From Parietaria judaica (lineage: Eukaryota; Streptophyta; Magnoliopsida; Rosales; Urticaceae): 64,000 bases of DNA. The notes under the pieces were generated by a model. The model made no database searches. It worked only from the letters and a program-made list of their open reading frames with translations, and was not told where the DNA came from. The DNA lies in NCBI GenBank assembly GCA_954871525.1, contig OX940870.1:30866555-30930554 (forward strand). The letters run 5' to 3'. Positions within the stretch are counted from its first letter, which is position 1; the number at the start of each line of letters is the position of its first letter. The position numbers and the translations under genes were made by a program. Below are positions 47,991-62,744 of this stretch, piece after piece.

Positions 47991-50900
47991 GGTTCCGACA
48001 AGAGGCTCAGTGGATCCACTTCGTAAGGGATTGAGTTTGCCGGCCAAATCCCTGAGATCAAATTCAATAGTGTCGCGGAAAAATAAACAAAAAGAAGGGG
48101 AGAGAATCAATGAAAGCGATGGTGTACACATACTCTTCGGTACACCGATACTTGCAACGGCTCAACTTCTCCGGCGTATAGCTTTGGTACATCTTGTCGA
48201 GCTTTTTCGATAGAGCCCGCACATCTCGGGGTTCCATAAAACCATAAACCTTCAGAATCTGAGTATCGATTAATGTATCACTTTCTATGTCCACTGCCCA
48301 GACGAGGCACCTCTGCTTTATCATGTAATGCTCGAGAATTTGCGATGATTCTCCGTTGCTGGTCACGAAAATGCGCCAGCCGTGCGAGAGCTTCACCAGC
48401 AGCGACGTGACTTCTTCTAAGCAGTCAGAGTTACTGACCAGAGCCATCGAGCTCCAAAAGGCGTTGTCAAAGCGCATCTATTTCACGCAGCAGGAAATTA
48501 GAGCCGAAATTAAGGCTACTTTTTGTATCTTTAATCTTTTATAAACAAAACAAACTGGAAGCAATTGAATAGAAAAAAAGTCAAGAAGAAAAAAAAAATT
48601 CCCTCTAAATTTTTTGATGAAAATTAGGATTTTTAAATTTATAATGTTTGTGTTAAGTGCAGAAATATCATTGATTTTGCGTTAAGGTCGAGAAAATGTA
48701 TAGATCATAGTTTTATTGGTAAACAATACCCATAATAGTTAGAGGGGTTAAATAGGGACTGTAAGGAGTAAAATCGAACCGTCCATTTCGAATCTCGAAA
48801 GAAGAATGAGATGAGATCACGGGAAGCGCGGATTTGATTTAGCTCGACGAGGGATGCGACCATTGCGCAGGCGAAGCCCTTGTCCTCATCGGCTTCATGG
48901 AAACACCCACGCTCCTTGGCATTGTCGACGAGCTTCTTCCACACCGACCGTCTCTTGCTCAAAGTCGTACCGTTCCCAACGATCCAGAGGCAATGCCTGC
49001 AAACTTTTCTTAGGGTCTGAGAAAAGGAAGAGCAGAGCAATTGCCAGACTCGGAATTTGTGAATGGATGTGAATCTTACCTTGCGCGAGTCAGAGCCACA
49101 TTGGCTCTCCGGTGTCTGGAAAGAAAACCGATGGAGCCATTCGTATTGCTGCGGACGGTTGAGATGATGACCACATCTTCTTCGCCTCCTTGGAAGCCAT
49201 CAACCGAGCGAACGCTTACAGAGAAATCGCTCTGAGGATCCAAGCTATACGAATTTCCTAACCTCTCCGTGATTGCATAAACTTGTGCGTTGTACGGTGA
49301 TATAACACCGACCCTGACTTTCTTCTTAGAGGTTTTCACTTCTGCAGGACAAGCCAAATTAGAAAGCACAGAAAGATTCAACAAATACAAACAAATTTAA
49401 CCACCATCTAATTTCTACCTTCGTTAAGTCTTGCTAGGATTTCTGACACCACGGCGACCTCAACCATGTTCTTCTTACTATGATTGCTACAAACGGCCTC
49501 GATTCCATGCCTGACGTTTATGAAAGAGTAGGAGTCGAACATCTTTCCCTGAAGAAATCGTTTGCTGTAACTTCTCAGCTTAACATTCCGAGCATCCAGA
49601 ATCTTGCCTCCGTAAAACTCCTTATTTGGGAACAAGCTGATCGATGGGTGCATTCTGTGCTGCACGTTGATCAGGTGTTTCTTGTTCCCCAAGGAAGCCA
49701 GCCTCTCGAACAAACTCCTCCCAAAATGAGCGTTTTCGCAGACCTGCCATTGTTTATTAAAACAAGGAGATGAACATATGATAAGCGAAGCGTAATTCAT
49801 GGAAACGAGAGAAAGTAATTACTGAAAAAAAACTATAAAACCTTGCTTTTGACCATGGCAGGTAATTGTAGTTCGTCTCCTATGAGCACAGCGTGACGAA
49901 CGTGAGGAAGCTGTAAAGGAATGGCAGATTCACACTCTTTGAGCTGAGCAGCCTCGTCGATGACCAGAAGCTCCCACGGAGACTCGCCATTGACATGAAG
50001 TTTCGCAGAGCCTGAGACAGTGCAGAAGACCAGGCATGCGTTCTCTAACGAGTAATCCATCACATCTTTCCGGTCGATAATCTCCCCATAGAAAGGAAGG
50101 TGGAACGCCATCGAGAGTGACCTCAGGAGGAAAAGGCTCCTCATTCTCGCGTCTCTCGCCTCCAAAACACAGGGATCTTCACCTTCGTAGCCACTGGAGA
50201 AAACATGCTTCAGCTCTTCAGGCGCAATGCAGCTCAGATGCTCTTGTAAGGACGTGAGAGAACCGGAAGCCTCGAACATCGTCTCTACCACTTGCGGACA
50301 CAATAACGAGGTTGGAAGGTGTTTGCATAGGTTATCTCTACAAAATTCAAGCTTCCCCACAAGGTTATCGAACCTGTTCTTCAAACAATCCTTATAAATC
50401 AAATAGCAATCCCTTTTATCTTTCTCTTTGGTCAATGCTTTTGTTGCCTCGCCTTCGGAGATTTCCCCATCGGAACCTCTCCCTCTTGTCGGGTCAGTGT
50501 CACCATCGCTATCGAAACCTTCCTCGGGTTCCTCTCGCAGGTACGAATCAGGGGGAGCAAACTGTGCCAAAGGATTCTTGAGCAAAGAAATCAAAGAGAG
50601 CAAACTGTCTCTCCACCCTGTTCTCGAAGCGAAGCACTCAGTAAGCAAGTCAATCCGGTAGTCGAGAAACACATCTTGTAGCTCGTCACGATCGTCGATC
50701 TTCATCCGCTCGCCATTACCGAACAACACGATGTCACCGAGCCCGTAGCCCGAACGATTCCCTGTCGACATTACTCTCTTGACCAGCCTCTCTGTCACCT
50801 CTAGAATCGCGACATTCGTCGGAGCACATGTTAGGGTCGGGTGTCTCATACCGAGCAGAAAGTGCAACATGAATCCGACCGTGTTCGTCTTCCCCGTCCC

Positions 50901-52315
50901 CGGTGGGCCCCACACAAGCTTCACCGTGTGCTCGTGTTTGCACTTCCTCGAGCGGACACAGCTCAGAACCGCATTTTGTTGGGACTCATTCAAACCCGAC
51001 CAACCTATTCTCTTCATAAACTCCATCTCCGAATTACTCGAATCTTCCCAAGAACGACAATGATTACAGTTTCCTTTGTCCTGCAAGCCCTCAGAGTGAA
51101 TATATGTGGATATCTATAGGTGTAATTGTAAAGAAAAAATAGAGTAGAACAAACTTACTGTAGATTTTTGTAGAACTCTTTCAAAAACTTTCATGTTCCT
51201 CTGCTTCGGACCAGAAGTCAACGCTTGCCATATTCGTATATTGGTGGTAATGTTGATGAGATAAGTGACGAAAAAATTTGGAGTATTCGTGCTCACTTGT
51301 GCGCATTCGTCGTCCGAGATGGGCTCCGACAAAAGAACTGAGAGCATCGCGCCTTCTTCCTTCACAAACTGAACATAAGCGACGACATAATGCTTCTCGA
51401 GATCACTGACATTTCGTGGGCGAACACTCGTGACAGCGATCAAATCCCCCCCTTGGGGCTCGTAGGCATTACCGTTACTTTCTACACTCACCGCAGGTTT
51501 CAGCACAATGGTGTAGAACAAGTTTCTCGGAAGCTTGAAGTTCTTTGACTTTTCGAAGGAATGTATTTGGCGACAAGGCGAGTGAGCGAGCTTGCCCATG
51601 CTCGACGACATGTCGGCATGCGTTTCCTCAACGAGCGGGAGAGCGAATGACTTCAAGTACTCCGGCGTCGATGAGAAGGTCTTTGGAATTTGCATCACCT
51701 GCATTTTGGTTCAGTATTAAAATCACATACGCTTTACATTTTTTTCAAACTATGTCAATATTTGATTACGAAAGTACGCATATTTTATAATTTAGTGAAA
51801 ATTTGTCCAAATATGTCCTAAGTATCTAGATGTTAATGTTGGATTTCTGACGTTAACAGTGTTTAATTTACATTACACAAGAAGCCGCACATCAGTTAAA
51901 CGGTAAAAATCGAAACTAGCATCCAGGGACTTTCCGAATTACAACATAATTAAATACTTATGCCACAAAAAAATAACATAAAGAATCAACCGCACCCAAT
52001 GGTGAAATGTTATAAACTTTCGCCGCCAATCACCTAATGAAATGCATAATTCAGTAATTACAAAAAAAAAAAAAAAAAAAAAAAAACACTCAGCTTTCAA
52101 GAACTGATCAACGAACCTAAAGAAACAAATAACTAAATAACAGAAACACAAACATATATATATGTATGGTTTTTTTTAGGGTTTATACATGAGAAACTTA
52201 CCTGGTTTTTATAGAATTGATCGTTGAGAACATCCTGAACAGACCATGAAAAGACTAAATCAATCAAGCTTCTTCCAACCATGACTTTCTCCTTATTCTC
52301 CTTGCCCATCTGCAT
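47928..52315 (-). CDS. SEN1/UPF1-like SF1 helicase, copy E (core intact, C-terminus frameshifted, 1054 aa model)
   Basis: Exons: 52315-52202, 51698-51159, 51080-49842, 49743-49419, 49341-49080, 48996-48780, 48477-48134 and 48051-47928. Sizes match copy D except for whole codons; the sum is 3165 nt (1054 aa plus stop). The start is [20 protein letters not shown]. Motifs: [43 protein letters not shown] (Leu where the other copies have Arg), [36 protein letters not shown]. The insert between Ia and II has an acidic stretch ([20 protein letters not shown]). In the last exon a 17-bp deletion between two tgg words removes the VPxTWP motif seen in the other copies. The spliced frame therefore ends in ~40 unrelated residues (stop at 47928). 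The original frame stays open to 47573 and holds the repeat tail; a weak donor inside 48134-48150 could restore it. Confidence 0.87.
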
Positions 52316-52424
52316 TTTCTTTTTGGGTATGATAAAGATCAGATGATGATGATGATGATGGAGAAAGAATTAGAAGAGTGAAAACAGAGCAGTTTATTAT
52401 AGGAAGAAAGTAATTAAGAAAGGT

Positions 52425-52432
52425 GTATTTAT
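52425..52432 (-). promoter_or_regulatory. Probable TATA box of copy E
   Basis: TATAAATA on the minus strand ends about 110 bp before the ATG at 52315, a normal plant distance. The leader between them is CT-rich and has a short (ATC)n run (seen as gatgatgatgat at ~52344). Confidence 0.5.
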
Positions 52433-52439
52433 AATCAGA

Positions 52440-54230
52440 GATCGCTTGCCATTGAAGTAATGGACTGTTGGAATCGTTATTAAATAATTGTTTTGTCGTA
52501 CCATCTTCACTGTTTAGTGTTCACGTACTATGCGGAAACAGAAGGGACCCATGTTTTTATTCCTTCATTTTTCTTGCTGATTTCTATTCTATTGCCTACT
52601 TGCTCAAGAAGTTCTTTTTATATATAAATAAATATATAATTGAAGGTCGACGGAAATAAGGACGTGGACCCTTTTCGAAGTTGACTCCTCCAGTCAATTA
52701 AATTTATCGAAAGTGGTTAAAGAATAATTTAAAAAAAAAATCATTGTGGGCCCTTTTCGGAAAGATTAATTTAGATTCCAGATTCAAAGCACATAATTTA
52801 TTTATTGTTTAAAATTTAAATATTGGAATAGGTAATTTCACTTTAATATAATTAGTGGACATCACCGCGCGGACATCGTTTTAATTTAAATAAAATATGT
52901 GATATCGTAATTGTATAAATATGTGTTTTGTGATAAAAAATAAATAAATTACATACAAAGCAAACTCAACTATCCTTGAGATATTAAGGATTTTAGACCG
53001 TCAAATGTTTATTAAATATAAGTAGATATATATATATATATTGTAATATTGAAAGATAAAAAAAAAAAAGCATAACCAAATAATCAACAATGTGAGAATA
53101 GATTACTTCCAAATTCGATAAAGAAGGGCCGAGCCATTTTCGTTTCTGAAACAGAAATATTAAATTCACACATATGTTATAAAGAAGGGGCCAATAGTAC
53201 CAATACAAATTGTACTTAGAACTTTTTAACTTTTTTTTTTAATTTCTTCATGCTATTTTTTGTAGTCAATAATATTTAGTAACGAATGTTTGATTTCGCA
53301 TTATTATTAAAAAAAATCATATACCATATATCACACACTAATTGTAAATTTCTTGGAAGATCGTTAATAAACAATAATATTCGGGCAAATGAAGAAACAA
53401 TTAAAAAGAATATTGGGTCATCTTTTTTGTTATACTTTACCTGAAAGGCAACTAAAAACTATATAGTTTTCACTGTTCATAGGTATATATGTCAACTTCA
53501 TATCTTTTATAAACTGCCTCTACCTATTGAAATGACTTTGTCAATTAGCTAGAGAAAAATATAGAAGAAAAAAATAAGTATTCCAATTGCATTTAATTTT
53601 TTTCATAAACCTTTAATAACCCCTTAAGTATTCTTTCCACATTGCGTTTAAATTTGAAAAAAATATTGGACATTTTTTATATACATATATAGAGATGATG
53701 ATATAGATGATGATGATATATACGTTTTTTTGTTCATAACAAACTTGTCTATGTCAAAATCTAAAAAAAAAAAAAAAAGTAAAACTAAAGATGACAACTT
53801 TAGCAAAAAGTAGATCACCATAAAATAATAATGAGCAAGATAAACCAATCAACTGGAAATAAAAATTAATTAACAAACATTATTATAAAACAAAAAAGAG
53901 ATGGCTAATGTGAATTATTATACTAAAGATCACCCTCACGCATTACTAATAGACGGTAAAAAAACACGCAACCAAGTTTAATTAAAGATCATTCGTAAGC
54001 CAAGATACTTTGAAGTTTGAACATCCAGCTGAATTTTTACCGAAGTCAAACTCGAGTATTATATATATATATATACACACAGATATAGATGGTCTCCATA
54101 TACGTATAATAAATACTAAAGATCAACCTTTTGTGTATTCGGTTAGTATTATAGCTTCCTTTCGATCAGAACTACAATCGAAAAAGAAAACATCAATATA
54201 TATAGCACGTAAGTAGAAGGAGCAAAAATA
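52440..54230. other. AT-rich intergenic stretch
   Basis: No gene. Only short frames, A/T runs (e.g. A15 at 53763-53777) and TA-rich microsatellites (~53030, 54060). No recognised element. Confidence 0.45.
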
Positions 54231-54231
54231 T

Positions 54232-55640
54232 TACTTCTCAATGAGGTTGGTGTAGAACGCCCAGCCTTGAGTGCCTAGACTTCATAATAAAACATGAGGA
54301 ATAACCATTATAGCATCAAACGTGATACGATTCTTTGTAGCAGGGACGTTGGTTCGCCCACAAAAGACTAACGGAGGTTTGCAAGGCGTTCCTTCAATGA
54401 AATTTCTCAAGACTAAAATAGTAGCAAAACAATGGTAAAATAGAATTTACAATGTAAGACTGACAGTTTCTTACTAAACCCGAAATAAGAAACTAACCGG
54501 GAAAGTGATGAACTTAAGCTTGATTAAAGAATGCTCCTGAAAAAACAGCAATAGAGAAAACAATGCACAAAAATCAAATCAAACTCACCGAGATTAATTG
54601 AAACCGAATTTGTGGAAGAAAAAAAATTAAACTAACCCAAAAATGCAACGAACTATTTCTTGGTTGAAAAAATACCATTTAAAAATAAACGAAAGTAAAA
54701 CCAATGCCCAAAATCAAACCAATCTCCCGAAATTAAGAAACAAACATACTGGGAAGGCAATGGCATGATTCTTGAGCGCATAAATCCCCTGGAAAAGATA
54801 TGCAACATCTATATCTTGATTAAAGAAATTACACTGAAAAATAAATAGAAGGAAAACCCAATGCCCAAACTCAAATAAAACTCATCGAAAAAAATTCAGT
54901 ACAAACTCCGCCGGAAACGCGACGACCTTGTCCTTATAAAAGAAATCCCCCTGAAAATTAACAGAATTATAAACTATACTCAAAATCAAATCAAACTCTC
55001 TTGAAAAATATTGAAATCAAACTCAGAGAAACAAGAAACTTACCGGAAGCATGATGACCTTATTCTTGAGCAGCAAATCCCCGGAAAAAAAAAGGATAAA
55101 CAATGCCTGGATTAAAATTCCGTTTTGTTATGTAATAGTTTCTTTATTTTTGCAATGTATATATACATGTGTTGGGCTTTGTAAATCAGCATTCAATTAA
55201 TGAAATCCATCCCTGCGGTATTCTTTGAAACCTCTCGTCACTTTCTCAAACCAATCAATGCCAAAAAATTAAACGAAACCCAAATCCAGAAATAAGAAAC
55301 CAAAATACGGGAAGGAAAAAAAAAAGAGCAAAAGCGTAAACATTCTCGGGAATCAGCTAAGTACGTATCTATGATGAACATATTGAGGAAGAAGGAGAGA
55401 AGCATATCTGCGACTGTTGCTTGGAGAGCTTCATAACAGGCTGAGTTGGTCGCCACCGCGCAAACGTAGCATCCGGAGATAGGCAACGCGTGATGAGAGA
55501 CCGGCATGGCGTAGAAAAACTCCAAGGGACAAACAGAAATGAGAAAACTGAAGGGACAGAGCTGAGTGGGAAAAAAGAAAAACGAATATGGAAGTGTAAA
55601 AGGCAAAACAAGAGTTAAATGGAATTCATGTAGCACTCAT
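54232..55640 (-). pseudogene. Decayed unrecognised gene with a repeated 39-nt exon
   Basis: On the minus strand at least four 39-nt blocks (55082-55044, 54950-54912, 54788-54750, 54536-54498), plus weaker copies near 54675-54637 and 54830-54796, look like exons flanked by splice signals (..cag before, GTAAGT/GTATGT/GTTAGT after). They read GDLLLKNKVIMLP, GDFFYKDKVVAFP, GIYALKNHAIAFP and EHSLIKLKFITFP, clearly one 13-residue repeat. Some borders are broken: no AG before the first block, GC instead of GT after the second. A 3' block at 54400-54232 reads LRNFIEGTPCKPPLVFCGRT..., is broken by TGA, then SLGTQGWAFYTNLIEK stop. The 5' part (55640-55370) has a frame with MPVSHHALPISGCYVCAVAT. I do not recognise the family. 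Broken borders and the stop argue for a pseudogene. Confidence 0.45.
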
Positions 55641-55800
55641 CTCTCAATTATTAATGTAATAATTTAGTATATTAGTAAAATAATTAATGAAAAGTGCCGG
55701 AGAAAATTATAAAATTGTAAAATTTAGAAATTGAGGATTCTCAGATCCTAAGCTTTTTATGATGCCACTTGTTACGGTGAGATTTTTCTTTTATATACAT
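55641..55800 (-). other. Possible Helitron 5' end
   Basis: On the minus strand the sequence tatgtatataaaagaaaaatctcaccgtaac...tggcat resembles the 5' end at 58413-58350 (tctatatatatataaaaggaagatttcaccaacatg...tggcac). It directly precedes the 3' end at 55803, so a third Helitron 5' terminus may lie here. Confidence 0.4.
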
Positions 55801-55802
55801 AA

Positions 55803-58413
55803 CTAGTGGACTGGCACCGCACTTCGTGCGGTGGCGTTGTATTGTTTGTAAATTTAGACAAAAATATTGTTATTAAAAGATATATATATATATATATTAA
55901 CATTAAATTCGTTAAATACTCAATTCATTTGTGTAATCTCATTAATAATTATTATCAACTAAAATGAAATTTTAAAAAATTCATTTTAAAGGAACATTGA
56001 TTGAATCATTGAACAAATACAAATCCTCAAAAGAAATGACGAAAGAAAATTCGAAAGATAAACTCATAAAACAAAATTTAGAAGTGACACGGCCATCAAT
56101 ATACGTCATATCATTAATAATAAAAAATATAGAAAAGTATATGTTATATAAATTTAATCACGATAAATGCATGTAGTATAATAAGGAAATGCTCAAAAAC
56201 CGACATATATGGAAGGGGATCAATTTTGTGATTAAATGACAGTGGCATTAGATAATAACCTTACGATGATAATGTCTATTACTCTATTTAATATTCCATA
56301 CGAAATTTGTCTAACATACTAACATAATGTAGTAAAGTGGTTAATGTGCAAGTAATTGCCGTTTCAAAACTCAAATCTTAATTGTCATTGGAAGAACCTT
56401 TATTTTAAAGTTCCCATTATTCATACCACCCATCATCGAGTCGATGCTTTGAAACAAATTTTCTAATTCCCAAAATTATTTAGCAAAGCCAATAATTTTG
56501 TATAAGTAACAATGAATTTAGATTTTAAGAAGGTGAAAATCCAAAAGTCATATAATTAATCCATAAAATTGAAAAAAGTCAAATACCAATAAAATTAAAA
56601 AAAATGAAGGGACCTTCTGTTGGATATAAATATTTAATAAAACTTACGTTTATTAAAAAGTTAATCGTGGTATAAAAGTTTTATCTTGAAATATACTATT
56701 TTAAATATGATTAAACACATAAAAGAACAAAGTAATGGATTAAAGTAATTATATCTCTTAACTGTGTTCTTATGAAGCAATTGCAAGTGGAAAATATGTA
56801 TATTATTCTTAGAAAAGGCGTTAAAAATATGTACGTTATATAATCTCGGCAACATGCGGACCAAATATAAAGACCAAATATAAAAGGGCTTAAATTTGTA
56901 TTTTGTAATTAAAAGACCTACATATTATATCAAATTTAATATAAATTTTTATTCTTTATGACCATGTTAATATTTTTTTTATAGAGGATAACAATATTTT
57001 TTACATCAACATAATTGATGGTGTACGAATAGTTGTAAGAATAGTAGTAACAATTTTTTGATTGTGGTTGCCTGTTGAACCGATTAGTATGTACTGTCTC
57101 AATATAAGTGTATGACTCTGAGCTACTCGTGAAATAAATAAAAATAAGTACGTACTTATATTTTCTCAATTGTGGCTCGTTTATAATTAGTTTGTATTGA
57201 ATATAATTTTTCACTATTGATAAAAAAAAAAAAAGATAACTAAATCGTTAGTATAAACAAAACTGAAAGCTAATTGCAACTAACACACCCGGTGTTTGTA
57301 AACAATCATATAGTTAACCTCCTATATATATCAAAGATCTTGTGATGGTTTGGCAGATGCCATGAACTTGAAAAATTGTATTTCTGATACTGAAAGTCTG
57401 AAAGTAACAACACAATGAAGAAAGAGTTACTATTAATAATCACACTACTTAATTGCAAAGAAAGAACACAGTAATTATAATAAAATAAAATAAAAAAATA
57501 GAAAGAAGTAGAAAATAACAGAGCGAAGCAAACTACAACAAAAAATTTAGAACATTAAATAATCAATTTAACCTTGAGTCAAGATTGTCTGTCATGATAA
57601 ATGTTAATCATCCAACATAAAGATAGAACCCGCAAACAATATCAACAATAAATAAATATATACATGTATTATGTATTATACACCCCTTAATATCAATGGA
57701 TGATCAAAGCGAGGATTCAAAACTTTTTCCCAGCAACTAAAAGAACATCACCACGTATAATTACTTCGTACAGGATGACATTGAGAAGTGTATACAACCG
57801 GTTTTCGATGTTTGTGAGTCCGAAATGACTTTAACATAAAAGATAGACGCTTGAACTTAACCGAATTACCTATACCAATGAATATCAGAGAAAACCAAGG
57901 TTGAGCCACAGCTTCGACCGAGGCCAGTGACGCTGCGTTCGAATGTTTCTGTAATTTGAAGATGATAGATGGAATGTCGTCAGAGTGCTAGCAAAATGAG
58001 GTTTTCGGTCTTGTCATTCTTTGCTTGCATGAATTATAGTATGTGCTATTGATTTTGAGAATTGAGCATGGATTCATCATACGACTTTTATAATTCTCAT
58101 TTTTGGAAATACCTATCGTTTTATTTCCAATAACAATTTTTCATATAAATGTATTTAAAGCCACTTAAATGAATTTTTCATATATATCACAATAATGTCA
58201 TTTAAATTCATTGATTCTTTTAAACACAATAAATGTATTAAATGATATTGTCTATTTGTCTTACCAAATGTATGCGACTTCTTCTCATTAACATCACAAA
58301 CAAATATTTTTTCATTAAAAAATGAAAAATCCAGAAAATAAGAATCCAACATTCTCTTGAAATTTAGAGTGCCATGTCATGTTGGTGAAATCTTCCTTTT
58401 ATATATATATAGA
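55803..58413 (-). mobile_element. Non-autonomous Helitron (2.6 kb)
   Basis: The minus-strand 3' end is at 55803-55806 (CTAG), preceded by a hairpin (ccgcacgaagtgcgg) about 10 nt before it, the Helitron hallmark, and the base after CTAG is T-like in the expected way. The 5' end TCTATATATATATAAAAGG is at 58413. No Rep/helicase protein is visible inside; 57180-57990 and the rest are AT-rich with unknown content. No terminal inverted repeat or target duplication, as expected. Confidence 0.6.
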
Positions 58414-58480
58414 CTAGTGGACTGGCACCGCGCTTCGCGCGGTGGCGATTTATAAATTTGAACCGGTAATACACATAGGC
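58414..58480 (-). mobile_element. Second Helitron 3' terminus, abutting the first element
   Basis: CTAG at 58414-58417 is followed on the plus strand by tggactggcaccgcgcttcgcgcggtggcg-like sequence, i.e. the same terminus and hairpin as at 55803 (ccgcgc / gcgcgg stem). The element continues to the right; its 5' end was not found, so only the terminal part is listed. Confidence 0.6.
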
Positions 58481-59990
58481 ATTGTATTTTTTATGCTCAT
58501 ATATGTTATTTGTTTTTTTTTATTATTGAGCTGGGATTTGAGTGTTGTCATTTTTTTTGTTTGCCCCTTTTATCTTAACCCTTTTTAAAATGTAACTGTA
58601 AATTGAACTTGCAGAATCGAAGTATCCAGTAACATTAGTAGAGTTCTATTGTTTTTTATAATGACAATAGAACGGTCCATACACAAATTGATATTTTGGA
58701 AACAAAGTTCTGAGCGTAAAGCTTACAACATTGTGAATGTATGGAATTACGAATCAATTGATTTGTTTTTATGCAAGAAAATATGAAAACCAAAGTAATG
58801 TAGTGTGTCATGTAAGTTTAAGAAAATCTGCATTCTAGATTCAAACAACTACCACACTAACATCTTTTTTATTATTATCGTAGGCTCCATACTAAAAGTT
58901 ATATTGTCAAAATTACACAACCGTCTATCTTGTACACAAATCTAATACCATGAATTCAAATTCTCAATTTATCATTTTCAATTTGTGGTTGATAGATAAA
59001 AACTTGCAAACCTGTTGCCCAACAATTATGCATTATATAACAGTGGTTTATGAGCCTTGCATGGACAAAATCAAATGTTCTGCCTATCGTAAGAGGACTT
59101 GTCAATTTCGAAGGGCTGAGAATGTAAGAAGTCAAACATCATATTTATTATTTCAAGACTAAAAATCTTTTCGTTGGCTCTTTAGAAGTAAAATTTACCT
59201 CGATTCGATCATAATAATTAATTAAAAGACTTATATCTAATCAAGATAATTCGATCTAATTATATAACAACGGTGATACTATTTAAAAAAGTTGCTTTCA
59301 TCTTATATAATGAGTGTGATATAGGGTTAAAAATATGTATTATATGCATTAATTTTACATATTTTGAGATGTTATTAATTCTTCTTAGATGAAACCATTT
59401 ATCTAACCAATTTAATTGGACGAAACGAAAAGAATAAAAAGGCATTAGTAGTGAACATTGAATATCACACTAACCAATTTAGCTATAAATGAATAATAAT
59501 TGTAGATATAAAAGTGAAATGTAGAGAAGGAGGAAAAGCCACCAAAACAAAAAAGCAATACCATTTATCTGTAATGAATATAGGAAAACAGTGAAAAGCC
59601 AATAAAACAAAAAAAGAATACCATAAATCTCTTAAAGCTTATGGCGTAAATGCCATGAAAAGCCACTAAAAAAAAGGATTGCTATTAATCCCTAGCAATT
59701 GAATGAAACAATAAGTAAGATGAAAATTTAAATTAAAAAAAAAATCATTATAAGGCTTAAGCCACGTACGCTACTAATAATGTTCCTTTCTTTAAGAATC
59801 TAAATATGCATGGATTTGAGATCTCAATTTCTTAAGTCCTTTGTTTCCAAAGAATGATATAAAAATTAACGTTTTAATTTTCCAAATATATGAATTAATG
59901 TATATTCTATAAGTAAATAAAGAAGCAATTGAATGAAACACTTACTAATTAAATAACAGTAATTTTTCAACACTATTGCAACATTTAAAT
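58481..59990. other. AT-rich DNA, probably body of the second Helitron plus spacer
   Basis: No gene supported. A motif, aaagccaataaaacaaaaaa.. / gccaccaaaacaaaaaagca.., repeats at ~59538, ~59597 and ~59660. Confidence 0.35.
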
Positions 59991-61875
<1,885 letters not shown>

Positions 61876-62740
61876 ATATGTTCTATTTATCTTTGTATCT
61901 TTAACTCTTTGCTTTGTTTTTCTTGGAAAAGTCAGAGATATTAAAATTTTGTCTATAATTATTTGATAGTTCAGTCTAGTTTTTCCTGTTGAAACAACTA
62001 ACCTTGTCAGACATTGCCAATTTTACATCTTTGGTCCAGATTATAGTTTAAATGATTTTTTTTATATCATTTTATTATATCCTGGGAAAAAAATATTATT
62101 CATTAAAGGAAGTAGTACGAAGAGAAGAGATTGGACTTGTTCTTCCATTTTGAGGTTTGGAAAACCGGTATTGGACACAGTAAAGGTCAAAAGCCTAATT
62201 CACATATACCGTGTCAATCTTTCACATTCGTTTTGTAGTTATGAAGCATGCAAATTTGGATTTTTACATGAAAATTCTTAAATTGAGATACCTGGCTAGA
62301 ACTAAAAATACATAAATACTGATTTAAAGAATTAGTAGCTGTGATCGCTTATTATTTTGTAAATCTTCTATGAAAAAATAGTTTTTTTTTTGTTAACTCG
62401 ATTGATTAACGAAATATGCCTGAATACGGGTAGTAGAACACGGTCGGGAACGATGGTCGATAAAAGATCATATATGGCATGTAAGTATATGTAGTGATGT
62501 GGCGCGTAATTACATTTATCCTACGTAATATTCTCATATTAAATATATAAACGTGTTCCTACTTATTTATGTATATATTACAATAATTAGAATCCTAAAC
62601 ATGTTCGATTTAATCACAATTCGGATCACTTATCGAGACAAGAAAATAATATTAAAACTAATCCTACAGTGCTACCTTCTCTTTAATGATGTTACCGACC
62701 AAGAGAGCTTCAACAACGTGAAGCAATGGTTGAACGAAAC
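61876..62740. other. AT-rich spacer
   Basis: No gene or recognised repeat. Confidence 0.4.
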
Positions 62741-62744
62741 AGTA

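Noticed and set aside
47517..48213. Plus-strand frames over the 45-bp repeats
   Set aside because: Antisense to the repeat tail; the minus frame continues from helicase exons.
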